Assembly (NCBI GenBank): GCA_003541675.1
Contig: DPMC01000257.1
Location: 1 to 8,873, forward strand
DNA: 8,873 nt
From: Acidimicrobiaceae bacterium
GTDB taxonomy: Bacteria > Actinomycetota > Acidimicrobiia > Acidimicrobiales > MedAcidi-G1
Reading direction: 5' to 3'
Part shown: one piece after another, positions 1 to 6,066 of the stretch
Position numbering within the stretch: the first letter of the stretch is position 1
Layout: every line of letters starts with the position of its first letter
Program-made: the position numbers and the translations under genes
Notes under the pieces: generated by a model
What the model was told of the DNA's origin: nothing
What the model saw: the letters and a program-made list of their open reading frames with translations, nothing else
Database searches by the model: none

Positions 1-270
1 GGCTACCCGATGCAGATCAAGGTCGACTTCCTCTGCCGCGACTCGATCCTGGCCGCACCGATCGTGCTGGACCTGGCGCTCTTTTTGGACCTCGCCCACC
101 GGGCCGGCCAGTCGGGCGTCCAGGAGTGGCTGTCCTTCTACCTAAAGGCCCCGCAGGCCGCCACCGAGGCCGGCCCCGAGCATGACCTGTTCATCCAGCA
201 GACCAAGCTGAAGAACACCCTGCGAGAGTGGATGGGCGAAGAGCCCGTCACCCACTCCGAGGTCGGCTGA
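1..270 (+). CDS. ino1: Inositol-3-phosphate synthase, C-terminal fragment (5' end outside the window)
   Basis: The frame is open from base 1 and stops at TGA 268-270, giving the last 89 residues of a protein that begins upstream. The ATG at position 10 lies inside the domain and is not the start. The enzyme isomerises D-glucose 6-phosphate to 1D-myo-inositol 3-phosphate in the cytoplasm using bound NAD+, feeding inositol lipids and, in many actinobacteria, mycothiol. Two conserved blocks support the call. CRDSILAAPIVLDL matches the DSLLAAP-type motif of eukaryotic and long bacterial synthases. Further on, FYLKAP followed by a Q-x2-KLKNTL segment corresponds to the KAP and KQR-x-LEN blocks near the C-terminus of yeast Ino1. 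The resemblance is to this long form rather than the shorter mycobacterial type. The NAD-binding domain is outside the window. The gene converges with the oxygenase gene 12 bp downstream, and I see no convincing terminator in the gap. Confidence 0.9.
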   Translation, partial: GYPMQIKVDFLCRDSILAAPIVLDLALFLDLAHRAGQSGVQEWLSFYLKAPQAATEAGPEHDLFIQQTKLKNTLREWMGEEPVTHSEVG

Positions 271-282
271 TACGGCTGGCGA

Positions 283-1143
283 TCAGGCCGGCGCTGGCTC
301 CCGGCGCCACAGTTCCGGGTAAAGGTCGGAGGTGATGCGGTCGCCGTGGCCCAGCCCGGCGGCCTCCATTACCTCGCGGTGGTCGGGGTCCATGCCCTCC
401 GGACGGAAGGCCACCCGAACGTCATCGCCCAGCCACTGGGTGTTGAACACCTTCAGTTCACGGTCGGGCGCCAGGTTTCCTGAGCCACCGTGGATGATCC
501 GGGCGTTGAACACCGCCACGTCGCCCGGTTCCATGTCCCAGCCCAGAATCTCGTAGGCGTCGCGGTCCCCCTCGATGTCGGGGAAAGGGACCCGTCCGTC
601 ATCGGCGACCCCGTACCGGACCTGGTCGCGGTCGTCGCCGGTCAGAGCCCCGAAGTTCTCCTGTCGGTACCGCTGTTCCCAGCGATGCGAACCACGGACG
701 AACTCCAACGCACTCTCCCGGGCCACCGGCACCAGAGGCATCCACGCCGAACAGGTGTCGAACCCCTCGACCGACCAGTACGGCTCGTCCTGGTGGAACG
801 GCGTCCGGAACCGGACCCCGGCGGTTCGCACGAACACCGCGTCGAAGAAGAAGTTGACCGCGGAGGCACCCAGCAGCCAACCGGCGATCTCCGCCATTGG
901 CGAATGCTCGGCGAAGTCCCGGTACTCCGGCACATGCAGCCAACACTGGTTGTCGTAGGTGGTCGTACCGCCCCGGTCGTCGGCGTCCCAAATGCGGCGT
1001 CGCTCAGACGGTCCGGCCAACGCCCGGTCCATACCCCGTCGAAGCGGTTCGATCCAGTCGGGTCCGAAGGCCCCTCGAAGGCAAACCACGCCGTCATCGG
1101 CGAACGCTTGAACCTGCTCGTCGGTGACCGGCTCCTGCTCCAT
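283..1143 (-). CDS. Phytanoyl-CoA dioxygenase (PhyH) family Fe(II)/2-oxoglutarate-dependent oxygenase
   Basis: Predicted 286-residue cytoplasmic non-heme iron oxygenase. The family couples oxidative decarboxylation of 2-oxoglutarate to hydroxylation of a substrate, in the founding member the alpha-carbon of phytanoyl-CoA. The iron-binding triad is visible: H117-x-D119 in TPFHQDEPYW and a distal H218 in ARIIHGGSGN. R228 follows ten residues later, where the family binds 2-oxoglutarate. The block LEFVRGSHRW is typical of the fold, and the length is normal. The frame is open as far as a start at 1269, but that would overlap the upstream synthetase gene by 89 bp and add a Ser/Thr/Pro-rich stretch with no family likeness. 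I therefore chose ATG 1141-1143, just before the first recognisable block (VTDEQVQAFADDGVVCLRGAF). No good Shine-Dalgarno precedes it. It lies 37 bp downstream of the acyl-CoA synthetase gene, so a CoA thioester substrate is plausible. PhyH proteins act on very varied substrates, so this one is unproven. Confidence 0.9.
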   Translation of the reverse strand: MEQEPVTDEQVQAFADDGVVCLRGAFGPDWIEPLRRGMDRALAGPSERRRIWDADDRGGTTTYDNQCWLHVPEYRDFAEHSPMAEIAGWLLGASAVNFFFDAVFVRTAGVRFRTPFHQDEPYWSVEGFDTCSAWMPLVPVARESALEFVRGSHRWEQRYRQENFGALTGDDRDQVRYGVADDGRVPFPDIEGDRDAYEILGWDMEPGDVAVFNARIIHGGSGNLAPDRELKVFNTQWLGDDVRVAFRPEGMDPDHREVMEAAGLGHGDRITSDLYPELWRREPAPA

Positions 1144-1180
1144 CGCCGCGGAGACTAGATCCGGGATCCGCCCCCTGTGT

Positions 1181-2746
1181 TCAGATACGGGACTGGTGGC
1201 CTGCCCAGTACTCGTCCTTGAGGAGGCGCTTGTAGAGCTTCCCGGTGGGGTGACGGGGCAGCTCGTCACGGAAGTCCACGCTGCGCGGGCACTTCACGTC
1301 GGCCAGCTGGGACCGGCAAAAGGCCACTAGCTCGGCGGCCAGCTCCGGTCCGGCGGCGGCCAAGTCGACCGGCTGGACGACCGCCTTGACCTCCTCACCG
1401 AAGTCTTCGTTGGGCACGCCGATGACGGCCACGTCAAACACTGCGGGGTGCATGGTCAGGATGTTCTCGGCCTCCTGCGGGTAGATGTTCACCCCCCCGG
1501 AGATGATCATGTACGCCTTGCGATCGGTCAGGAAGAGGTAGCCGTCCTCGTCGAGTCGGCCCACGTCGCCCAGCGTGCTGGTGTCGGGCCGAAGTTTGGC
1601 GTCGGCAGTCTTCTCCGGGTCGTTGTGGTACTCGAAGTCGGAGTTGCCCCGGAAGTAGACCCCACCCTCCTGGCCGGTCGGCACCTCGTTGCCGTCGTCG
1701 TCGAGAATCAGTACCTCGCCCAGCAGGGCCTTGCCGACCGTGCCCGGATGGGCCAGCCAGTCCACCGAGTTGGTGTACGTCAGGCCGTTGCCCTCGGTGC
1801 CCGCGTAGTACTCGTGAAGCACCGGGCCCCACCACTCGATCATCCGGCGCTTCACGTCGACCGGACAGGGCGCCGCGGCGTGGATCGCCGAACCGAGCGT
1901 CGACAAGTCGTAGGCGGCCCGTACCTCGTCGGGCAGCTTGAGCATCCGGACGAACATGGTCGGCACCCACTGGCTCCACGTGGCGCCATGGTCCTGGATG
2001 GCCGCCAGTGCACCCTCGGCGTCGAATCGCTCCATGACGACCACCGTGCACCCCAGTCGGTGGGCGCCCAGGCAGAAGCGGAGCGGAGCGGCGTGGTACA
2101 GCGGTGCCGGCGACAGATACACCGACCCGGGCGTGGCCCCGAACAGGGCCTCGGCCATCGCCGAGATCGAGCTGGCCTGGCCCAGCGGCGCCCCCGACAA
2201 CGGCGACTTCACGCCCTTGGGTCGACCCGTGGTACCCGAGGAGTAGAGCATGTCCTGACCCTCGGTCCGGTCGGGCAGGGGGTCGGCCGACTGGGCGGCC
2301 ACCGCGTCCTCGAAGCAGGCGTGATCTTCGATCGGCCCGCCAATGGAGAACCGAGCCTCGACGTTCGGGGTGGCAGCGGCGATCTCGGCCACGTCGTCGG
2401 CCTTGTAAGGCGATGTCACGAAGGCCCGGGCTCCGCAGTCGTCGACGATGTAGGCGATCTCGTCGGCCGTCAGGCGTGACGAGATGGCCGTGTAGTAGCA
2501 GCCGGCATAGTGGGCGCCCCAGGTCAGCGCTAGGAACTCGATCCGATTCTCGAGGCAGAACGCCACATGATCACCGGGCCCGATGCCCAGGCCGTGAAGG
2601 ACCCGGGAGATGCGGTTGGCCTCGGCATCCAACTCGGCAAACGTCACGGTCTCACCGGTTTCCGCCATGACGATGGCCGGACGGTCGGGAGCCTCAGCGG
2701 CCCAACGACCGGGGTACTGCAGGTTCTGGTCGGCGTCATCGCTCAT
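1181..2746 (-). CDS. AMP-dependent acyl-CoA synthetase (FadD-like)
   Basis: Predicted 521-residue member of the ANL adenylating superfamily. It activates a carboxylic acid with ATP to an acyl-AMP and transfers it to CoA. All core motifs are present: the phosphate loop YSSGTTGRPKG (168-178), YYAGTEG (313-319), GD at 393-394, the hinge DRK (408-410) leading into IISGGVNIYPQEAE, and the C-terminal PTGKLYKR (500-507), whose K503 is the expected catalytic lysine. There is no signal peptide or membrane segment. Blocks such as LYHAAPL, WVPTMFVRMLKLP and HAAAPCP resemble mycobacterial FadD4-type enzymes, so a fatty or branched acyl substrate is likely, but the chain length cannot be read from the sequence. 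A GTG at 2815 would add 23 residues. I prefer ATG 2746 because homology begins just after it (YPGRWAAEAPDRPAIV). It is the first gene of a probable two-gene unit with the PhyH oxygenase and is divergent from the AddB-like gene. Confidence 0.92.
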   Translation of the reverse strand: MSDDADQNLQYPGRWAAEAPDRPAIVMAETGETVTFAELDAEANRISRVLHGLGIGPGDHVAFCLENRIEFLALTWGAHYAGCYYTAISSRLTADEIAYIVDDCGARAFVTSPYKADDVAEIAAATPNVEARFSIGGPIEDHACFEDAVAAQSADPLPDRTEGQDMLYSSGTTGRPKGVKSPLSGAPLGQASSISAMAEALFGATPGSVYLSPAPLYHAAPLRFCLGAHRLGCTVVVMERFDAEGALAAIQDHGATWSQWVPTMFVRMLKLPDEVRAAYDLSTLGSAIHAAAPCPVDVKRRMIEWWGPVLHEYYAGTEGNGLTYTNSVDWLAHPGTVGKALLGEVLILDDDGNEVPTGQEGGVYFRGNSDFEYHNDPEKTADAKLRPDTSTLGDVGRLDEDGYLFLTDRKAYMIISGGVNIYPQEAENILTMHPAVFDVAVIGVPNEDFGEEVKAVVQPVDLAAAGPELAAELVAFCRSQLADVKCPRSVDFRDELPRHPTGKLYKRLLKDEYWAGHQSRI

Positions 2747-2754
2747 GGCTGCGG

Positions 2755-2760
2755 AACTTA
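2755..2760 (-). promoter_or_regulatory. Possible -10 box for the acyl-CoA synthetase gene
   Basis: On the minus strand this reads TAAGTT, which fits the actinobacterial TAnnnT -10 pattern. It ends 8 bases before the chosen ATG at 2746, the spacing expected if transcription starts at or next to the start codon (a leaderless mRNA). The -35 position (CTCGTC with a 17-bp spacer) is a poor match to TTGACA. A six-base pattern with two free positions of real information occurs often by chance, so this is a suggestion only. Confidence 0.3.
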
Positions 2761-2864
2761 TCGGCCGGGCTCCTTTCGACGAGAAGTGGGCATCGGGAAC
2801 CGGGTCTGTGGCCACGGATGGGAACTAAATCCGAGCCAGGCCTCGGGCTGTCACAGGGGGTCCA

Positions 2865-2870
2865 TAGTGT
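2865..2870 (+). promoter_or_regulatory. Possible -10 box for the AddB-like/helicase operon
   Basis: The plus strand reads TAGTGT here, matching TAnnnT. An overlapping CATAGT at 2863-2868 matches TATAAT at four of six positions. TAGTGT ends 10 bases before ATG 2881, again a leaderless-type spacing, and no Shine-Dalgarno is properly placed for that ATG. No convincing -35 element is found 16-18 bp upstream. Confidence is low because such short boxes are common by chance. Confidence 0.3.
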
Positions 2871-2880
2871 TCCCTTCACG

Positions 2881-5800
2881 ATGACGACAAAGATCCTGCG
2901 GACGAGGTACGGGCAGCCCGCGACGGCGGTACTAGCCGGCGTGATCCGAGACGCGAAGGGTGGAGACCCCCTCGCCCCAGTGACCGTGATCGTGTCCGAC
3001 CATTCCCTTGGAGTGACGCTGCGCCGACGACTGGCGGCCACCAGCGTCATGGCCGACACGACGGGTGGCACGACGGGCCTCGCCGCCGTCGACTTCGTCA
3101 CCCTGCTTGACCTCGCCCGTGGCATCTCGGCCGGTTCACCCCATATTGCCGCCCGGCGTGCCGTCAGTGACGCTGTGGTGTTGGCCGCTACCCGACGGCT
3201 GCTGGCCGACCGTCCCGGTGTTTTCAGTCCGGTGGCCGACCACCCCTCGGTGGAACGCACCGTCATGGCCGCCCACCGCAACCTCCGCGAAGTCCACCCC
3301 GAAGCTCTCGACCGTCTGGCGGAAATCGGTGGTGCGTTGTCCGACCTCGTCGTCCTCCACCGGGCACTCGTCGAGCGGCTCGAACCGATCTTCCACGATG
3401 AGTACGAACGGGCCGTCGTCGCCGCCGCCCGGATCGCCGACGGATCGGTCGACCTACCACCGGTCGTCCTCCACCTACCCGGCACACTCGTCGCCTCCGA
3501 ACGCCGACTCGTAGGTGCGTTAGCCACCACAGGCCACCTCACCGCCATCGTCGGCGATGCCGACAGCCCGGACGGATCGGTGTCGGCCAACCCCCACCTC
3601 GCTGCCCTGACCGAGACCCTCGACGTCGACGCGCCCGAGGCGGGACCTGCCGGATCGCGGGTCGCGTGCCTCGTGGCATCCACCCCAGAACAGGATGAGT
3701 CCGTCCGCTACGCCATCCGACGGATCATCGAGGCGGCACGGGCCGGTACGCCGCTGGACCGCATGGTCCTAGTTCACCCGTCGACCACCGACGACGCCCG
3801 ACTGGTCCAGGAGCGGCTCACCGCGGCAGGCATCGAATTCCACGCCAGCGGCGTCCACCGACTCGACGAGACGATCGCCGGACGCTTCCTGATCGGACTC
3901 CTCGATCTTCCCGATCGGGGGATCCGCCGAACTGACCTCGACGCCCTGATGGCCGACGTGCCCCTCTGGGATCCCGACCACGATCTGGTCCCGGCACGCG
4001 CCTGGGGTCGGCTGGCCGCTCAGGCCGGAGTAGTCAGCGGAATTGACGAGTGGACCGATCGCCTCGCCCACCTGGCCGCCGAACTCGATGCCGAAGCTGT
4101 ATCCGAAGTCGACGACGAGGGCCGAACCTGGCTGGCCGACCGCTTATCGGCCGAGGCCACACGAGCCCGACAACTGGCGGCCTTCGTGGAGCGACTCTGC
4201 GCATCCCTCCATGGCCTCACCGAAGACGACTCCTGGGCTGGCCGGTGCCGACGTGTCCGCGACCTGCTTCGCCAGTACCTCGGCGGTACCACCGCCCATG
4301 AGTCCTGGTCGGCCGACGAACTCCTCGCCCTGGACGAGGTGGGCGCGATCCTCGATGCCCTGTCCGAACTGGACAACATCGAACCCCATCCGCCCTATCG
4401 AAGCTTTCGGGGTGCTCTGGCCGCCGAACTCGGCCGCCCCATCGGGCGAGCTGGCCGCAGCGGGATCGGCGTGCAGGTCACCGGCATTGACCAGGCCGTC
4501 GGCCTCGATGCCGACCTGGTGATCGTGGTCGGTCTCGCAGAGGGTTCCATGCCGACCCGTCCTCCCGCCGACCCGTTGCTGTCCGACGACCATCGCACCG
4601 CCGCCCGGACCGGCCTACCCACCCGCCACGAGCATGCCGCCCGCCAGCACCACGCCTTCCTCGCTGCCCTCACCGGTGCCGCCGAACGCATCGTCCTCGT
4701 TCAGCCTCGCGGCGACCTGCGTCGCTCCGGTGACCGGCCGATGTCACGTCTACTGCTGGCCGAGTTCGAGGAATTGGCCGGCCACCGACCCGAATCCGAC
4801 GACCTCGACCTGTTCGTCGCACCCTGGTTCGACCACGTGGCGTCGTTCACCGACGCCCTTGACCGTGACGATCCCGCCACCGTTCAGGAATACGACCTGG
4901 CCACCGCCATTCGTGGCGGCCGTCCCGCAGTCGACAAGCTCCGTTGTGACGATGTCGTGGTTGACCGGGGAATCGAACTCCTTGGCCAGCGAGCCGACAA
5001 GGACTTCACCCGGTTCGACGGGAACCTGTCGGGCGTCACCCTCCCTGTCCTCGACGGCGAACTGTCAGCCACCCGCCTCGAGAAGTGGGTGGACTGCCCG
5101 TTCGCCTTCTTCGCCGAATACGTCCTCGGTGTCCGGCCACTTGAAGATCCATCGGAGCGGACCGGCCTCTCCCCGCTGATACGTGGCTCGATCGTTCACC
5201 GGGTCCTCGACCGGCTGGTGACCGACGGCCTCGCCAACGGGTCCCTCCCCGGACACGGCGATCCGTGGACCGCCGCCCAACGAGCCCATGCCGCCGAGCT
5301 CCTGAACGAGGAGTGTGCCCACGCCGAGGCGCGGGGTGAAGCCGCCCACCCCCGGTTCTGGCCCACCATCTGTGACCGGCTGGCCGCCGACCTTGACGAC
5401 TTCCTGGTCCTCGACTCGGCCTTTCGGGCCAGGTTCGACAGCCGCCCCGTAGCCGCCGAACGACGCTTCGGAGGTCCGGATGCCCTCGTCATCACCCTCG
5501 CCAACGGTCGCACCCTGCGATTCCGAGGCTCGATCGACCGCGTGGACCTGACCGCCGACGACCACCTCGTCGTGGTCGATGCCAAAACCGGACGGCCGGA
5601 CCGGTACAAGAACATCCCCGTCGACTACTTCCCCGGAGGATCGTTCCTGCAGCTCCCCATCTACGCGCTAGCCGCCGCCAAAGGCTGCACCACGAGGCAC
5701 GCCACCTACGCCTTCCTCGGCGAGGTGGCCGACGATTTCCATCATCTGGGATACGAGGTCGACGACGAGGTGGTCGCCGCCTTCCAACGGGTGCTCTCCT

Positions 5801-6066
5801 CCATCGTCCGGGGTATCGAGGGCGGGGCCTTCCCGCACCACCCACCAGAAAGCGACCGGCCGGAAGCCCACCGGTGTCTTCACTGCTCCCCCGACGGCCT
5901 CGATGCTCGACGCGTCCGCTCCGCCCGGGCCCGCAAGGCCAACCATCCGGTGCTGGCCCTCCACGAGGATCACATCACCACCAACTTTCTCGATGCCGGG
6001 ACGGAGACCCCTGAAGACGACCACGAAACCGAACATGTGGACCAAGAGGAGGAGGTCGACCGATGA
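2881..6066 (+). CDS. AddB-like subunit: inactive helicase-type N-terminal region plus PD-(D/E)XK (RecB-family) nuclease domain
   Basis: Predicted 1061-residue cytoplasmic protein, close to Bacillus AddB in length, and probably the partner subunit of an AddAB-type enzyme that unwinds and trims double-strand DNA ends. The N-terminal region has helicase-like segments (PVTVIVSDHSLG near 33; an ASTPEQDESVRYAIRRI block near 266; LDADLVIVVGLAEGSMP near 542-558) but no Walker A GxGKT, so it should not hydrolyse ATP itself. The nuclease domain starts with LSATRLEKWVDCPFAFF (C739), then H773 in GSIVHRVLDRL. D886 in GSIDRVD, D900-x-K902 in VVVDAKTG and the Q924-x3-Y928 motif (QLPIY) make a full RecB-type active site. 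C999 and C1002 (HRCLHC) resemble the AddB Fe-S ligands, but the third cysteine position is D1008. I chose ATG 2881 over ATG 2818 because N-terminal likeness begins with TTKILRTRYGQPA and the extra 21 residues look non-coding. The tail from about 1040 is strongly acidic. The stop overlaps the next start. Confidence 0.85.
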   Translation: MTTKILRTRYGQPATAVLAGVIRDAKGGDPLAPVTVIVSDHSLGVTLRRRLAATSVMADTTGGTTGLAAVDFVTLLDLARGISAGSPHIAARRAVSDAVVLAATRRLLADRPGVFSPVADHPSVERTVMAAHRNLREVHPEALDRLAEIGGALSDLVVLHRALVERLEPIFHDEYERAVVAAARIADGSVDLPPVVLHLPGTLVASERRLVGALATTGHLTAIVGDADSPDGSVSANPHLAALTETLDVDAPEAGPAGSRVACLVASTPEQDESVRYAIRRIIEAARAGTPLDRMVLVHPSTTDDARLVQERLTAAGIEFHASGVHRLDETIAGRFLIGLLDLPDRGIRRTDLDALMADVPLWDPDHDLVPARAWGRLAAQAGVVSGIDEWTDRLAHLAAELDAEAVSEVDDEGRTWLADRLSAEATRARQLAAFVERLCASLHGLTEDDSWAGRCRRVRDLLRQYLGGTTAHESWSADELLALDEVGAILDALSELDNIEPHPPYRSFRGALAAELGRPIGRAGRSGIGVQVTGIDQAVGLDADLVIVVGLAEGSMPTRPPADPLLSDDHRTAARTGLPTRHEHAARQHHAFLAALTGAAERIVLVQPRGDLRRSGDRPMSRLLLAEFEELAGHRPESDDLDLFVAPWFDHVASFTDALDRDDPATVQEYDLATAIRGGRPAVDKLRCDDVVVDRGIELLGQRADKDFTRFDGNLSGVTLPVLDGELSATRLEKWVDCPFAFFAEYVLGVRPLEDPSERTGLSPLIRGSIVHRVLDRLVTDGLANGSLPGHGDPWTAAQRAHAAELLNEECAHAEARGEAAHPRFWPTICDRLAADLDDFLVLDSAFRARFDSRPVAAERRFGGPDALVITLANGRTLRFRGSIDRVDLTADDHLVVVDAKTGRPDRYKNIPVDYFPGGSFLQLPIYALAAAKGCTTRHATYAFLGEVADDFHHLGYEVDDEVVAAFQRVLSSIVRGIEGGAFPHHPPESDRPEAHRCLHCSPDGLDARRVRSARARKANHPVLALHEDHITTNFLDAGTETPEDDHETEHVDQEEEVDR
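6047..6055 (+). promoter_or_regulatory. Strong Shine-Dalgarno for the helicase gene, inside the 3' end of the AddB-like gene
   Basis: Two overlapping AGGAGG hexamers lie at 6047-6052 and 6050-6055. The second is 7 bases before ATG 6063, ideal spacing. The same bases encode the glutamates of the EEEVDR end of the AddB-like protein. Together with the ATGA stop/start overlap at 6063-6066, this points to coupled translation of the two subunits and fixes the helicase start. Confidence 0.8.

Larger units (their letters stand above)
2747..2880. promoter_or_regulatory. Divergent promoter region between the acyl-CoA synthetase and AddB-like genes
   Basis: This 134-bp stretch separates the two likely ATG codons of divergently oriented genes, so it must hold, or lie close to, the promoters of both transcripts if my starts are right. 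I see no clear inverted-repeat operator or riboswitch-like structure. Neither gene has a Shine-Dalgarno at normal distance: AAAGGAG (minus strand, 2776-2770) is 23 bases from the synthetase ATG, and the AGGGGG at 2855-2860 is 20 bases from the AddB-like ATG. Alternative upstream starts, GTG 2815 on the minus strand and ATG 2818 on the plus strand, would fill most of the region with coding sequence. The residues they would add resemble neither family. Confidence 0.55.

Noticed and set aside
290..308. GGCGC/GCGCC inverted repeat near the convergent gene ends, considered as a terminator
   Set aside because: The stem is only 5 bp with a 9-base loop, has no T-tract on either strand, and lies inside the end of the oxygenase gene.
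490..1158. 222-codon plus-strand open frame opposite the PhyH oxygenase
   Set aside because: It is a shadow of a gene whose iron-binding residues are clear; no independent motif or ribosome-binding site was seen.
1158..1170. GATCCG repeated twice between the synthetase and oxygenase genes
   Set aside because: A six-base direct repeat is expected by chance in this base composition and has no link to a start or terminator.
1144..1269. 42-residue N-terminal extension of the PhyH oxygenase
   Set aside because: It would overlap the end of the acyl-CoA synthetase by 89 bp and is a Ser/Thr/Pro-rich stretch without family likeness.
1448..2479. 343-codon open frame on the plus strand opposite the acyl-CoA synthetase
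   Set aside because: It is antisense to a gene with every family motif intact, and its translation (many R, G, H and V with no recognisable block) is typical of a high-GC shadow frame.
2736..3683. 315-codon minus-strand open frame opposite the start of the AddB-like gene
   Set aside because: The translation is rich in R, S, T and A without any domain likeness, and it overlaps two well-supported genes and their shared promoter region.
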